A stretch of DNA of 64,000 nucleotides from Roseomonas genomospecies 6 (GCF_008365375.1 NZ_QOKW01000003.1:356464-420463); one strand, 5' to 3'; shown: positions 8,031 through 17,965, numbered from the stretch's first letter. Translations and numbers: made by a program. Notes: generated by a model not told the origin, from the sequence alone.

Positions 8031-8050
8031 CCCAGCCCTTCCGCGCGGCG

Positions 8051-10030
8051 CTACGCCTTTTCCTCTTCCCGAACCGCGCCGGCGCCGTCCCCATCCCCAT
8101 CTCCGTCGGCCTCCACGGCCACCCGCCAGACCTCGGTGGTGCCGTTGCGGCCCCGGAGGTTGCGGTCGCCCACGCAGTCCAGCGGGGCGGCGCCGTCGCC
8201 CTGGAAGGCGGTGGCGGCGCTGGACAGCACGATGACCTCCTCGTCCCCCTGCAGGGCGGAGGCCAGCTCCTCGATGCGGGCGGCGACGTTCACGGTGTCG
8301 CCGACGATGGTGTAGTTGATCCGGCTTTCCGACCCGATGTTGCCGACAACCACCGGCCCGGAATGCAGGCCGATGCGCACGCGGATCGGCGGCAGCCCCT
8401 CCGCCGCGCGGCGGCGGTTGCCGTCCCGGACGGCGCGGGTGATGGCGTGGGCGGCGCGGAGCGCGCGGGCCGCGTGATCCGGCTGCTCCTCCGGCGCGCC
8501 CCAGAAGGCCATGATGGCGTCGCCGATGAACTTGTCCACCGTGCCGCCCTCCGCCTCGATGCAGTTGGCGAGCAGGGTGAAATGCTCGTTCAGCAGGGCG
8601 GCGGTGTCGGCGGCGCCCATATGCTCCGCCATGCGGGAGAAGCCGCGGATGTCGGTGAACATCACCGTCACCTCCCGCTCCTCCGACTGGAAGCTGGTCA
8701 GCCCGCCGCGGCGGTGCATCAGCCGCAGCACCAGCGCCTTGGGCACGTAGGTCTCGAACCAGCGCAGGCCGGCGACCATGGCGTTGAAGGCGCTGTTGGC
8801 GCGGGCCAACTCGCGCAGGCGCGAATCGGGAAGCTCGTCGATATCGCGGAACTCGAAGGTCCGGACGCGGTCGGCGGCCTCGGCCAGACGGGCCACCTGG
8901 GCGCTGATGCGCCGCCCGACGACCAGCGCCACCGCCACCGAGATCAGCAGGATGCCCAGCCCGGCAAGGCCGGTGGTGTAGAGGCGGCGGACCTCCGCGC
9001 TGGCCTCGTTCGCGCGGAAGCCGATGCCGATGGTCCAGTCCCGCTGGCCGTAGCCGGCCATGCTGCGCATCAGGAACAGGTAATCCTCGTCCAGAACGCT
9101 GACGACCCGGCCTTCCACACGCTTCTTCAGCGCCTCCACCGGCTGGCCGGTCTGCCACAGCGCCGCCAGCGCCGGATCGGCCACCTGATCGATGCGCGGC
9201 AGGGGCGGGCCGTCCGTCTTGCCGGAGAAGTCGAACTTCATGCCGGCCAGCGACGGGTGGGCCAGCACATGCTGCCGGTCGAACAGGACGAAGGCGTTCA
9301 GACCCTGCTCCACATAGAGCGTGGACAGGAAGCGCGACAGGTCGCCCAGCGACACGCCGACCACCACCTGCCCCAGATAGACGCCGTTGCGCCGCACCGG
9401 CTGGAACAGGGTGACGAAGCTGGTCCCCGCCTCCTTCGACCACAGCGGATCGGCCCACAGCGCGGTGGTGCGGTCGGCGCCGTTGCGCAGCTCCGGCCCC
9501 AGTTCCGGCTCGTGGCGCAAATCCTCCTTCCCGATGTGGAGCTGGTTGCCCAGACGGTCGGCGCGCAGGCCGGTGCGGTCGGGGTGGAAGAAGGCGATGC
9601 CCGTCACGTCCGGCGCCCCGGCCAGCGCGCCGCGCAGCGTGTCCTGGAGCGAGCGGGCGTCGGCGGGGTCCAACTCCCCCCGCTCCATCAGTCCGGCCAC
9701 GAAACGGGCCATGTCCCGCGCGGGGTTGAGCTGGTTGCGGATGCGCACCTCCACCCCCGACAGGGCCAGGTCGGCGCGGTCGTTCAGCAGCGTGAAGGTG
9801 TTCCGGCTGGCGCTGACGAGGCCGAGCACCAGCACGCTCGCCACCGCCAGCAGCATCAGCGACCCGAAACCGGCCACCAGCACCGCCGCGATGGGCAGGC
9901 GCAGCCGCGGACGGCCCAGCGCGGGCGGGCGGGATCTGCGGCGGCCGGCCTTCTTCCGTACGGCGTCCTTCAGCCCGGACATCCGCGGGCCGGATCGGAG
10001 AAAGCGCCGTTTGGTGGGGTGGTCAGCCAT
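8051..10030 (-). CDS. Membrane class III adenylate/guanylate cyclase with extracytoplasmic sensor and HAMP
   Basis: Makes cAMP or cGMP in response to an external or periplasmic signal. The 659-residue protein has a first membrane helix (LPIAAVLVAGFGSLMLLAVA), a large extracytoplasmic region of about 270 residues that resembles a Cache fold (VYLGQVVVGVSLGDLSRFL), a second helix (LAGLGILLISVAVALVVG), a HAMP-like linker and a C-terminal cyclase domain. Metal-binding Asp residues occur in MFTDIRGFSR and GDAIMAFWG, and the dimer-interface motif is NYTIVGDTVNVAARIE. The ATG at 10030 was chosen because the 23 residues before it are not conserved. The C-terminus carries a DGDGDGDG run. It converges on the histidine kinase gene. 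Confidence 0.9.
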   Translation of the reverse strand: MADHPTKRRFLRSGPRMSGLKDAVRKKAGRRRSRPPALGRPRLRLPIAAVLVAGFGSLMLLAVASVLVLGLVSASRNTFTLLNDRADLALSGVEVRIRNQLNPARDMARFVAGLMERGELDPADARSLQDTLRGALAGAPDVTGIAFFHPDRTGLRADRLGNQLHIGKEDLRHEPELGPELRNGADRTTALWADPLWSKEAGTSFVTLFQPVRRNGVYLGQVVVGVSLGDLSRFLSTLYVEQGLNAFVLFDRQHVLAHPSLAGMKFDFSGKTDGPPLPRIDQVADPALAALWQTGQPVEALKKRVEGRVVSVLDEDYLFLMRSMAGYGQRDWTIGIGFRANEASAEVRRLYTTGLAGLGILLISVAVALVVGRRISAQVARLAEAADRVRTFEFRDIDELPDSRLRELARANSAFNAMVAGLRWFETYVPKALVLRLMHRRGGLTSFQSEEREVTVMFTDIRGFSRMAEHMGAADTAALLNEHFTLLANCIEAEGGTVDKFIGDAIMAFWGAPEEQPDHAARALRAAHAITRAVRDGNRRRAAEGLPPIRVRIGLHSGPVVVGNIGSESRINYTIVGDTVNVAARIEELASALQGDEEVIVLSSAATAFQGDGAAPLDCVGDRNLRGRNGTTEVWRVAVEADGDGDGDGAGAVREEEKA

Positions 10031-10122
10031 GGCGGGGAGCCTACAGGACGCACGCGGGCATCGGCAATCGGCCATCGCGCCGCGTCCCGCAACGGTCACC
10101 CGCCGCGAATCGGAGGCACCGT

Positions 10123-11577
10123 TCAGCCGGAAACGATCTTCACCCTGCGCCCCGGCTGGATCGGCGTTCCCGGCGGCAGGTCGTTGATGATCCGGAACAA
10201 TTCCTCCGCGTAGGGCTCCTGCGGCATTTGGCGCACGAAGCTCTCCACGCTGTCGCCGGGGCGGGCGGTCAGCACGCGGATGCGCCGGGGCTGGAAGGAC
10301 GCGGCCTCCTGCCGGGACAGGCGGCGGAAGCTGCCGGCGGTCTGCCGGAAGTCCGCGTCGAAGCGGGACAGCGCGCCGCCGGGGGCCAGGAAGGTGAAGC
10401 GGTAGAGGGTGCCGGAATCGGCGCGGATGGCGACCAGCCGCACGTCCACGGCCCCGGCGTCGGTCTTGCCCTGGGTCAGCGCGGTGGCCGCCGGCATCCC
10501 GTTGACGGTGAAGGACTGAAGCCCCTGCAACCGCGCGCCCTGCGCCCAGGAGCCGGACAGATAGGCGGCGGGATCGCGCGCTCCCGGGGCCTTGCCGCCG
10601 TCGAACACAATGGCCCCGCCGTTCGATCCCTTGGCGATGACCTGTTGCGCCCCGTTCAGCAGGCTGAAGCCCTGCGGCACGTCGAAGGCGATGCCCAGTT
10701 GCGGGTGGGCGAAGGTCCGGCCGCGGACGAAGCCGTTCTCCGGGCTGTCGCCGTAGATCACCCCGTCCATCGCCGCCATGTAGGGATCGACGGGCCGCGC
10801 CCCGCCGGGCAGGGCGCGGGCGATGGCCGCGGCCTCCTCCACGCGCGATTCGGTCTGCGGGTGCGTGGCGAAGAAGTCGAAGCCGCTCTCCCCCGCGCCC
10901 TTTCCCGACCGCAGGCCGGAATACTGGGAGTCGCGGCGCATCGTCTCCAGGAAGGTGGCCATGGCGAAGGGGTCGTAGCCGGCGCGGTGCAGATAATCGA
11001 TGCCCAGCCGGTCGGCTTCCGTCTCCTGCCCGCGGGAATAGCTGGCGAGCAGGGCGGTGCCGCCGATGTTGGCGATCTGCGCCAGCTCCGGGCTGCCCAG
11101 GACGAGGCCGATGCCGGCGGCCAGCAGGCCGGCGATGGTCTGGCTGGTCTGCCGTTCGCGGCCATGGTGGGCGATGACGTGGCCGATCTCATGCCCCAGC
11201 ACACTCGCCACCTCCGCCTCGTCCTCGGCGAGCGCCAGCAGGCCGCGCGTGATGTAGACATAGCCGCCGGGCAGGGCGAAGGCGTTGACCACGTCGCTGT
11301 CCAGAACGGTGAAGGTCCAGGGACCCGGACGGTCGGTCTGGGCGGCCAGCCGGTTGCCGATGCCGGTGACGTACGCTTGCAGCCGCGGGTCGGGGTAGGC
11401 GCCGCCGAACTGGGCGAGGATCTTGGGATGCTCCTGCGCGCCGATGGACTCCTCGCTGCCGCCGAGAAGCTGGGCGTCGGCCGGCGCGCAGGCGGAGGTG
11501 AGCAGCAGCACGGCCAGAGCCGCGGCGGCGATCCGGCGCAGCGGGGACGGGGAAGACGGCTTGCGTTCGGGCGTCAT
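10123..11577 (-). CDS. M48 family zinc metalloprotease, exported (BepA/YfgC-like)
   Basis: A 484-residue periplasmic or outer-membrane-associated protease. The signal sequence (LRRIAAAALAVLLLTSAC) ends in a lipobox-like TSAC with Cys30, so it may be a lipoprotein. The zinc motif HEIGH is at residues 129-133 and the third ligand lies in RGQETEADRLG. The C-terminus (residues about 430-484) resembles a LysM-like or peptidoglycan-associated module, VLTARPGDSVESF to GRRVKIVSG, rather than the TPR domain of E. coli BepA. Such proteases help degrade misassembled outer-membrane proteins. It is transcribed divergently from the nuclease gene at 11662. Confidence 0.9.
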   Translation of the reverse strand: MTPERKPSSPSPLRRIAAAALAVLLLTSACAPADAQLLGGSEESIGAQEHPKILAQFGGAYPDPRLQAYVTGIGNRLAAQTDRPGPWTFTVLDSDVVNAFALPGGYVYITRGLLALAEDEAEVASVLGHEIGHVIAHHGRERQTSQTIAGLLAAGIGLVLGSPELAQIANIGGTALLASYSRGQETEADRLGIDYLHRAGYDPFAMATFLETMRRDSQYSGLRSGKGAGESGFDFFATHPQTESRVEEAAAIARALPGGARPVDPYMAAMDGVIYGDSPENGFVRGRTFAHPQLGIAFDVPQGFSLLNGAQQVIAKGSNGGAIVFDGGKAPGARDPAAYLSGSWAQGARLQGLQSFTVNGMPAATALTQGKTDAGAVDVRLVAIRADSGTLYRFTFLAPGGALSRFDADFRQTAGSFRRLSRQEAASFQPRRIRVLTARPGDSVESFVRQMPQEPYAEELFRIINDLPPGTPIQPGRRVKIVSG

Positions 11578-11661
11578 GAGTCGTCATATCGGGAAGGGGC
11601 TTTCCAACATCAAACGCCCGATGCGCACCGACCGTTCCGTTGTTTCCACCCCGCACCCGCC

Positions 11662-12510
11662 ATGCCGCGCCGCATCCTGTCCCCGCTGTTCGCCCTGCTG
11701 CTGACGGCGAACACCGCCGGGCCGCCGGACCTGCGCGTTTCCGCGGTGACCGACGGCGCCACGCTTCTGCTGGAGGACGGGCGCAGCCTGCGCCTTGCCG
11801 GGATCGAACCCGCCGCACCGCCCATGGGGGCGGAACCGGGCCAGGGCTGGCCTCTGGCCGAAGCGGCGGCGAAGGCGCTGGCGGATCTGGCGCTCGGGCA
11901 GCGCCTGACGGTGCGGGGGGAGGCGAGGACCGACCGGCACGGGCGCCTGCTGGCGCAGGTGGTGCGCGGCGACGGGCTGTGGCTCCAGGGGGAACTGCTC
12001 GCGCGCGGCCTCGCCCGCGTGCACACCCGGCCCGACGCCCGCGCCCTGGCCCGCGAGATGCTGGCGGCGGAGGCCGGCGCGCGGGCGGCGGAGCGCGGCA
12101 TCTGGCGAACCCGCGCCTACGCCGTGCGCCCCGCCGATCCGGAGGCGCTGCTGCGGGACCGCGACAGCTTCCAGATCGTCGAAGGGCAGGTGCTGCGGGT
12201 GACCAAGGCGGGCGGCGACGCCTATCTGGACTTCGGCGAGGACTGGCGGACCGACGTCACGGTTCACATCGGGCGCTCGGCCCTGCGGGAATTCGTGGCC
12301 GCCGGCATCGACCCGTTGTCCTACGAGGGCCGGACCGTCCGCGTGCGCGGCTGGGTGGGCTTGCGCGCCGGTCCGCTGATCGAGGCGACTCATCCTGAAC
12401 AGATCGAGCGTCTGGATAGCGGCGGCCCGTCCGCCCGTCCGGTGCCGCGCCCCTCCCGCCCGCCGCCGGACCTTTCCGACCCCAACCTTTCCGATGGCAA
12501 GGAGGAGTGA
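11662..12510 (+). CDS. Thermonuclease (SNase-like) family protein, exported
   Basis: A 282-residue protein with a hydrophobic N-terminal stretch (ILSPLFALLLTANTAG) suggesting export. Residues about 25-160 follow the staphylococcal nuclease fold: VSAVTDGATLLLEDGRSLRLAGIE, a basic RHGRLLAQV strand and EMLAAEAGARAAERGIW, the typical end of the domain. The catalytic set of SNase (Arg35, Glu43, Arg87) is not fully evident, so activity is uncertain. The C-terminal half, residues about 165-250, has an OB-like region (GQVLRVTKAGGDAYLDFG). A proline-rich tail closes the protein. The very long upstream open frame is antisense to the M48 gene; I start at the ATG at 11662. Confidence 0.8.
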   Translation: MPRRILSPLFALLLTANTAGPPDLRVSAVTDGATLLLEDGRSLRLAGIEPAAPPMGAEPGQGWPLAEAAAKALADLALGQRLTVRGEARTDRHGRLLAQVVRGDGLWLQGELLARGLARVHTRPDARALAREMLAAEAGARAAERGIWRTRAYAVRPADPEALLRDRDSFQIVEGQVLRVTKAGGDAYLDFGEDWRTDVTVHIGRSALREFVAAGIDPLSYEGRTVRVRGWVGLRAGPLIEATHPEQIERLDSGGPSARPVPRPSRPPPDLSDPNLSDGKEE

Positions 12511-12594
12511 GCCTGTGGCGGACGCCGGACGGGCGCCCTACACTGGCTTGCATCGCATCGGCTTCCATCCGGCACGGACTGACAGGACCTCTTC

Positions 12595-13545
12595 ATGCCC
12601 CGCAGCGAGCTTTTTCCGCCCATCGACCCCTACCAGACCGGCTTCCTGCCCGTGGACGACATCCACACGCTCTACTGGGAGCAGTCGGGCAACCCGCGCG
12701 GCGTGCCGGTGCTGTTCCTGCACGGGGGGCCGGGGGCGGGCGCCTCGCCGACGCACCGCCGCTTCTTCGACCCCGCCCATTACCGGATCGTCGTGATGGA
12801 CCAGCGCGGCGCGGGGCGCTCCGCTCCGCTGGGCGAGGTGCGCCGCAACACGACCGAACTGCTGGTGGAGGACGCCGAACGGCTGCGCCGCCATCTGGGG
12901 ATCGAGCGCTGGCTGCTGTTCGGGGGAAGCTGGGGGTCGACGCTGGCGCTGGCCTATGGGCAGACCCACCCGGAACGCTGCCTGGGGCTGATCCTGCGCG
13001 GCATCTTCCTGATGCGGAAGGCGGAGATCGACTGGTTCCTCTATTCGATGCGCACCATCTTCCCGGAAGCCTGGGCCGCCTTTGCCGGCCACATTCCGGA
13101 GGAGGAGCGCGGCGACCTGCTGGAAGCCTACTGGCGGCGGCTCGATTCGCCCGACGCCGCGACCCGCATGGCGGCGGCGCGGGTGTGGAGCCTGTATGAA
13201 GGCTCCTGCTCCTCGCTCCTGCCCTCGCCGGAGCTGATCGCGACGAGCGCCGAGGACACCCACGCGCTGGGTCTCGCCCGGATCGAGGCCCATTACTTCC
13301 GCGCCAACCGCTTCACCCCGGAGGACCGGCTGCTGCGCGACGTGCACCGCATCCGGCATTTGCCGGGGGCGATCGTCCAGGGCCGCTACGACATCGTGTG
13401 CCCCATCGCCAGCGCCGACGATCTGCGCCGCGCCTGGCCCGAGGCCGAGTACCGCGTGGTTCCCGACGCCGGCCATTCCGCCATGGAGCCGGGCATCCGC
13501 GCCGCCCTGGTCCAGGCGACGGAGCGCTTCAAGGAGTACCGGTAG
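12595..13545 (+). CDS. pip: Prolyl aminopeptidase (proline iminopeptidase)
   Basis: Removes N-terminal proline from peptides in the cytoplasm (peptidase family S33, alpha/beta hydrolase). The 316-residue length is normal. The oxyanion loop HGGPGAGA is at residues 43-50, the nucleophile Ser112 in GGSWGS, the acid Asp266 in GRYDIVCP and His294 in DAGHSAMEPG. The proline-recognising cap region (LILRGIFLMRKAEIDWFLY) is also well conserved. It follows the nuclease gene by 84 bases on the same strand. Confidence 0.95.
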   Translation: MPRSELFPPIDPYQTGFLPVDDIHTLYWEQSGNPRGVPVLFLHGGPGAGASPTHRRFFDPAHYRIVVMDQRGAGRSAPLGEVRRNTTELLVEDAERLRRHLGIERWLLFGGSWGSTLALAYGQTHPERCLGLILRGIFLMRKAEIDWFLYSMRTIFPEAWAAFAGHIPEEERGDLLEAYWRRLDSPDAATRMAAARVWSLYEGSCSSLLPSPELIATSAEDTHALGLARIEAHYFRANRFTPEDRLLRDVHRIRHLPGAIVQGRYDIVCPIASADDLRRAWPEAEYRVVPDAGHSAMEPGIRAALVQATERFKEYR

Positions 13546-13570
13546 GAAAACTGGGAGGCGGTTGCGCCGG

Positions 13571-13612
13571 GGCCCCTCCCTAACCCTCCCCCACCTTCGG
13601 TGAGGGAGGGGA
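13571..13612. repeat. REP-like palindromic element (copy 1)
   Basis: CCCTCC/GGAGGG hairpin with a TTCG loop after the pip stop codon. Read on the minus strand it ends GGGGAGGGTTAGGGAGGGG, the same end as the copy at 57113-57154 and close to the one at 32015-32105. Position after a gene and before the rpmI promoter fits an extragenic palindromic repeat. Confidence 0.75.
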
Positions 13613-13639
13613 CTTGAGCCTTCCCGCATTCGCTCCCCC

Positions 13640-13668
13640 TTGCGTTGCGGCGTGGCCGCGCGTATAAC
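13640..13668 (+). promoter_or_regulatory. Sigma-70-like promoter of rpmI-rplT
   Basis: TTGCGT at 13640-13645, a 17-base spacer and TATAAC at 13663-13668 are the best match in front of rpmI. The leader would be about 80 bases, long enough for the autoregulation by L20 known in other bacteria; no specific L20-binding structure was demonstrated. Confidence 0.5.
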
Positions 13669-13755
13669 CCTGCCCTCCAACGGGCGGCGAGGCCGGGTCC
13701 GAGACCCAGGGCATGCCCAACCGTCAGTCGGGAACATCCAACGCAAGGATTGAAA

Positions 13756-13956
13756 ATGCCCAAGCTGAAGACGAAGAGCGGCGCCAAGAAGCGCTTCAAG
13801 GTGACCGCCACCGGTAAGGTGCGCGCCCAGGCGGCCTTCAAGCGCCACTGCCTGGAGCAGAAGAGCCCGAATATGAAGCGCAATGCGCGCGGCATGATGA
13901 CCCTGGCCGAGCCGGACCAGAAGATCGTGCTGAAGAACTGGCTGCGCAACGCTTGA
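13756..13956 (+). CDS. rpmI: 50S ribosomal protein L35
   Basis: A basic 66-residue ribosomal protein beginning [22 protein letters not shown], the hallmark L35 N-terminus. It is a late-assembling component of the large subunit. The ATG at 13756 follows CGCAAGGATTGAAA, which contains a ribosome site (AAGGA). rplT follows after 21 bases, the usual pairing. infC, often upstream of rpmI, is not in the cluster; pip precedes it instead. Confidence 0.98.
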   Translation: MPKLKTKSGAKKRFKVTATGKVRAQAAFKRHCLEQKSPNMKRNARGMMTLAEPDQKIVLKNWLRNA

Positions 13957-13977
13957 TATCGTAAGGGAATCTGAACC

Positions 13978-14349
13978 ATGGCTCGTGTTAAGCGCGGCGT
14001 CACCACGCACGCCCGTCACCGCAAGATCCTGAAGCTCGCCAAGGGCTACCGGGGCCGCAACTCCAAGAACTTCCGCATCGCGATCGAGAAGGTCGAAAAG
14101 GCCCTTCAATACGCGTACCGCGACCGCCGCAACAAGAAGCGCGATTTCCGCGGCCTGTGGATTCAGCGCATCAACGCCGGTGTGCGCCAGTACGGCCTGA
14201 CCTACTCGCGCTTCATCAACGGCATCAAGCTGGCCGGCATCGAGATCGACCGCAAGGTCCTGTCGGACCTGGCCGCCCGTGAGCCGGAGGCCTTCAAGGT
14301 CATCGTCGATCAGGCCCAGGCCGCTCTCGCCTCCAAGGCCGCCGCCTAA
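13978..14349 (+). CDS. rplT: 50S ribosomal protein L20
   Basis: A 123-residue basic protein that starts [19 protein letters not shown] and contains [13 protein letters not shown] and [21 protein letters not shown], all conserved L20 blocks. L20 binds 23S rRNA early in assembly of the large subunit, and in many bacteria represses translation of its own operon. AAGGGA upstream is the ribosome site. A terminator follows before pheS. Confidence 0.98.
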   Translation: MARVKRGVTTHARHRKILKLAKGYRGRNSKNFRIAIEKVEKALQYAYRDRRNKKRDFRGLWIQRINAGVRQYGLTYSRFINGIKLAGIEIDRKVLSDLAAREPEAFKVIVDQAQAALASKAAA

Positions 14350-14399
14350 AGGGTTCGCCGCGCAAAGCGGAAACCCCGGTCCGGCGCCGGACACGAAAG

Positions 14400-14437
14400 A
14401 AGGGAGCCGTGCCTCTGGGCCGGCTCCCTTTTTCTTT
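14400..14437 (+). terminator. Rho-independent terminator after rplT
   Basis: GGGAGCCG at 14402-14409 pairs with CGGCTCCC at 14421-14428 around an 11-base loop and is followed by TTTTTCTTT. Location between rplT and pheS means that pheST is either read through or has its own start site. It could equally be an attenuator for pheST. Confidence 0.85.
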
Positions 14438-14472
14438 ACGCTCGCACTTCCTTATGGCTCGCGGGAAATGAC

Positions 14473-15540
14473 ATGCTCGATGCGCTGAAAGACGAACTCC
14501 TGTCGCAGGTCAACGCCGCCGGCGACCTCGCGGCCCTCGAAGAGGTGCGGGTCACCGCGCTCGGCAAGAAGGGGCGCATCACCGGCTTCATGAAGGAGCT
14601 GGGCGGCCTGTCGCCCGACGAACGGCGCGAGCGCGGCCAGCAGCTCAACGCCCTGAAGGACGAGATCGCCGCAGCCATCGACAGCCGCAAGGCCGGCCTT
14701 GCCCGTGCCCATCTGGAGGCCCGCCTCCAGGCCGAGCGCATCGACGTCACCCTGCCGGTCCGTCCGGAGACCGAGGGGCGCATCCACCCGATCAGCCAGA
14801 CCATCGACGAGATGGTGGCGATCTTCGCCGAGATGGGCTTCAGCGTCGCCGAGGGGCCGGACGTCGAGGACGACTTCCACAACTTCACCGCCCTGAACTT
14901 CCCGCCGGGCCACCCCGCCCGCGACATGCACGACACCTTCTATCTGCCGGATTCCGGGGACAAGAAGATGCTGCTGCGCACCCACACCAGCCCGGTGCAG
15001 GTCCGCACCATGCTGAACAAGAAGCCGCCGATCCGCATCATCGCGCCGGGCCGCACCTACCGGTCCGACTACGACATGACCCACACCCCGATGTTCCACC
15101 AGATCGAAGGGCTGGTCATCGACGAGGCGACCCACATGGGGCACCTCAAGGGCTGCCTGATCGAATTCTGCCGCGCCTTCTTCGACGTGGACGACCTGCC
15201 GCTGCGCTTCCGCCCCAGCTTCTTCCCCTTCACCGAACCGTCGGCGGAGGTGGACATCGGCTGTTCCCGCAAGGGCGGCGAGCTGAAGCTCGGCAATTAC
15301 GGCGACTGGCTGGAAATCCTGGGCTGCGGCATGGTGCACCCCAACGTGCTGGAAGCCTGCGGCATCGACAGCACCAAATACCAGGGCTTCGCCTTCGGCA
15401 TGGGGATCGAGCGCGTGGCGATGCTGAAATACGGCATCCCCGACCTGCGCACCTTCTTCGAAGCCGACCTCCGCTGGCTGAAGCATTACGGCTTCGTGCC
15501 GCTCGACGTTCCCAGCATGGCCCAGGGCCTGACGCGCTAA
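14473..15540 (+). CDS. pheS: Phenylalanine--tRNA ligase alpha subunit
   Basis: Catalytic subunit of the (alpha-beta)2 synthetase that charges tRNA-Phe. The 355-residue protein has an N-terminal coiled-coil tRNA-binding region (residues 1-90) and a class II catalytic domain. Motif 2 lies in [23 protein letters not shown] and motif 3 in [36 protein letters not shown] is the conserved amino-acid site. The start ATG at 14473 follows GCGGGAAATGAC. pheT follows 13 bases after the stop, forming an operon. Confidence 0.97.
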   Translation: MLDALKDELLSQVNAAGDLAALEEVRVTALGKKGRITGFMKELGGLSPDERRERGQQLNALKDEIAAAIDSRKAGLARAHLEARLQAERIDVTLPVRPETEGRIHPISQTIDEMVAIFAEMGFSVAEGPDVEDDFHNFTALNFPPGHPARDMHDTFYLPDSGDKKMLLRTHTSPVQVRTMLNKKPPIRIIAPGRTYRSDYDMTHTPMFHQIEGLVIDEATHMGHLKGCLIEFCRAFFDVDDLPLRFRPSFFPFTEPSAEVDIGCSRKGGELKLGNYGDWLEILGCGMVHPNVLEACGIDSTKYQGFAFGMGIERVAMLKYGIPDLRTFFEADLRWLKHYGFVPLDVPSMAQGLTR

Positions 15541-15553
15541 AGGAGCCGGACCC

Positions 15554-17965
15554 ATGAAGTTCACGCTGTCCTGGCTGAAGGACCACCTGGAAACCGACGC
15601 CACGCTCGACCAGATCGTGGAGAAGCTGACCGCCCTCGGCCTGGAGGTCGAAGGGGTGGAGGACCGCTCGAAAGAGCTGAAGCCCTTCCGCGTCGCCCAC
15701 GTCGTCTCCGCCGAGAAGCACCCGGACGCCGACAAGCTGCGCGTCCTGGTCGTCGACACCGGCACCGAAAAGCTCCAGGTCGTCTGCGGCGCGCCCAACG
15801 CCCGCGCCGGCCTGAAGGGCGTCTTCGCGCCGGAGGGGTCCTACATCCCCGGCTCCGACATCACGCTGAAGAAGGGCGTCATCCGCGGCGTCGAGTCGAA
15901 CGGCATGATGTGCTCGGAACGCGAACTGAAGCTGTCGGAAGAGCACAACGGCATCATCGAACTGCCGGACGACGCGCCGGTCGGCGTGGCCTACGCCGAC
16001 TATGCCGGCCTGGGTGACCCGGTCATCGACATCAGCCTGACGCCGGACCGCGCCGACTGCGCCGGGGTGCGCGGCATCGCCCGCGACCTCGCCGCCGCCG
16101 GGCTGGGCCGGCTGAAGCCGCTGACGGACGGTCCGCTGAACGCCGAGCCGGTGAAGGGTGCCTTCCCCAGCCCGCTCGGCGTGACCAACGAGCGCACCGA
16201 CGCCTGCCCGCTGTTCGTCGGCCGCGTCATCCGCGGCGTGAAGAACGGCCCGTCGCCGAAGTGGCTGCACGACAAGCTGGTCGCCATCGGCCTGCGCCCG
16301 ATCTCGGCCCTGGTGGACATCACCAACTACCTGACCTTCGACGCCGCCCGCCCGCTGCACGTCTTCGACGCCGACAAGGTGAAGGGCGGCATCGTCGTGC
16401 GCATGGCCCGTCCCGGCGAGCGGCTGAAGGCGCTGAACGGCAAGGACTACGATCTCGACGGCGAGATGACCGTGATCGCCGACCATGAGCGCGCGGAATC
16501 GCTGGCCGGCATCGTCGGCGGTGAGGACACGGGCTGCACCGAGGCGACCGTCAACGTCTTCGTCGAGGCGGCCTTCTTCGACCCGGTGCGCACCGCGCAG
16601 ACCGGGCGGCGCCTGGGCATCGACTCCGACGCGCGCTACCGGTTCGAGCGCGGCGTCGATCCGGCGGCGGTCCTGTCGGGCATGGAGCGGGCCACCCGTC
16701 TGATCCTGGACATCTGCGGCGGCGAGGCCTCCGATCTCGTGATCGCGGGCGAGGAGCCGCAGTGGCGCCGCACCCTGACGCTGCGTCCGGGCCGCGTCGC
16801 CGCTCTCGGCGGCGTCGACGTGCCGCGCGACGAGCAGACGCGCATCCTGATGGATCTGGGCTGCGAGATCGCCGGCGAGGATGTGGACGGCACCCTGCGC
16901 ATCGTCCCGCCCTCCTGGCGCGCCGACATCCACGGCGAGGCCGATCTGGTGGAGGAGGTGCTGCGCGTCCACGGCTTCGACGCCATCCCGGCGACGCCGC
17001 TGCCGCGCGACAGCGTGCTGACCCGTCCGGCGCTGAGCACGAAGCAGCGCCGCGTCGGGCTGGCCAAGCGCACGCTGGCCGTCCGCGGCCTGTCGGAAGC
17101 CGTTACCTGGTCCTTCATGGCCGGTCCGGTGGCGGAGCTGTTCGGCGGCGCCGGGGAGGGGCTGACCCTGGTCAACCCGATCAGCGCCGACCTGGACGTC
17201 ATGCGCCCGTCGATCCTGGGCAACCTGATCCAGGCCGCCGGGCGCAACGCCGACCGCGGCTACGCCGACGTGGGCCTGTTCGAGGTCGGGCCGGCCTTCC
17301 GCAAGCCGTCGCCGGACGGGCAGGACATGGTGGCCGCCGGCATCCGCGCCGGCAACGCCGTACCGCGCCATTGGGCGGAGAAGGCTCGTGGCGTGGACGC
17401 CTTCGACGCCAAGGCCGACGCGATGGCCGTGCTGGAGGCCGCCGGTGCGCCGGTGACGAACCTCCAGGTCACCACCGACGCGCCGGGCTGGTACCATCCG
17501 GGCCGCTCGGGCGTGCTGCGCCTCGGCCCCACGGTCATGGCCCGCTTCGGCGAGATCCACCCGACCGTTCTGGACACGCTGGGCGTGAAGGGGCCGGTCA
17601 TCGGCTTCGAGGTGTTCCTGGACGCCATCCCCCTGCCCAAGAAGAAGGGCGGGACGGCGCGCCCGCTGGTCCAGCTCTCGCCGTACCAGCCGCTGGAGCG
17701 CGATTTCGCCTTCGTCGTCGGCAAGGATGTGGAGGCCGACAAGCTGGTCCGCGCCGCCAAGGGCGCCGACAAGGCGCTGGTCAGGGACGTGACCGTCTTC
17801 GACGTCTATCAGGGCACGAACGTGGAGGAGGGTAGGAAGTCCGTGGCCCTTTCCGTCACGCTCCAGCCGACCGAGCGGACCCTGACCGAGCCGGAGATCG
17901 AGGCCGTCAGCCAGAAGATCGTCGCCGCGGTCACCAAGGCCACGGGCGGCAGTCTGCGCACCTAA
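15554..17965 (+). CDS. pheT: Phenylalanine--tRNA ligase beta subunit
   Basis: Editing and structural subunit of phenylalanyl-tRNA synthetase, 803 residues. In order: an OB-fold tRNA-binding domain (residues about 40-150, VAHVVSAEKHPDADKL), B3/B4 editing domain (ALVDITNYL, ARPLHVFDADK), B5 domain (about 400-470), a catalytic-like core, and an anticodon-binding ferredoxin-like domain at the C-terminus (LQPTERTLTEPEIE). A ribosome site AGGAGC lies in front of the ATG. Length and domain order are standard. Confidence 0.97.
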   Translation: MKFTLSWLKDHLETDATLDQIVEKLTALGLEVEGVEDRSKELKPFRVAHVVSAEKHPDADKLRVLVVDTGTEKLQVVCGAPNARAGLKGVFAPEGSYIPGSDITLKKGVIRGVESNGMMCSERELKLSEEHNGIIELPDDAPVGVAYADYAGLGDPVIDISLTPDRADCAGVRGIARDLAAAGLGRLKPLTDGPLNAEPVKGAFPSPLGVTNERTDACPLFVGRVIRGVKNGPSPKWLHDKLVAIGLRPISALVDITNYLTFDAARPLHVFDADKVKGGIVVRMARPGERLKALNGKDYDLDGEMTVIADHERAESLAGIVGGEDTGCTEATVNVFVEAAFFDPVRTAQTGRRLGIDSDARYRFERGVDPAAVLSGMERATRLILDICGGEASDLVIAGEEPQWRRTLTLRPGRVAALGGVDVPRDEQTRILMDLGCEIAGEDVDGTLRIVPPSWRADIHGEADLVEEVLRVHGFDAIPATPLPRDSVLTRPALSTKQRRVGLAKRTLAVRGLSEAVTWSFMAGPVAELFGGAGEGLTLVNPISADLDVMRPSILGNLIQAAGRNADRGYADVGLFEVGPAFRKPSPDGQDMVAAGIRAGNAVPRHWAEKARGVDAFDAKADAMAVLEAAGAPVTNLQVTTDAPGWYHPGRSGVLRLGPTVMARFGEIHPTVLDTLGVKGPVIGFEVFLDAIPLPKKKGGTARPLVQLSPYQPLERDFAFVVGKDVEADKLVRAAKGADKALVRDVTVFDVYQGTNVEEGRKSVALSVTLQPTERTLTEPEIEAVSQKIVAAVTKATGGSLRT

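Noticed and set aside
6822..9458. 878-codon minus-strand open frame across the histidine kinase and cyclase
   Set aside because: Runs over two genes with clear domains; no domain in its own translation.
10228..11661. Upstream extension of the SNase-like gene through 478 codons
   Set aside because: This part is antisense to the M48 peptidase gene. The protein only makes sense from 11662.
14400..14472. Phe-rich leader peptide controlling pheST
   Set aside because: Looked for a short open frame with repeated Phe codons; none found. Only the hairpin remains.
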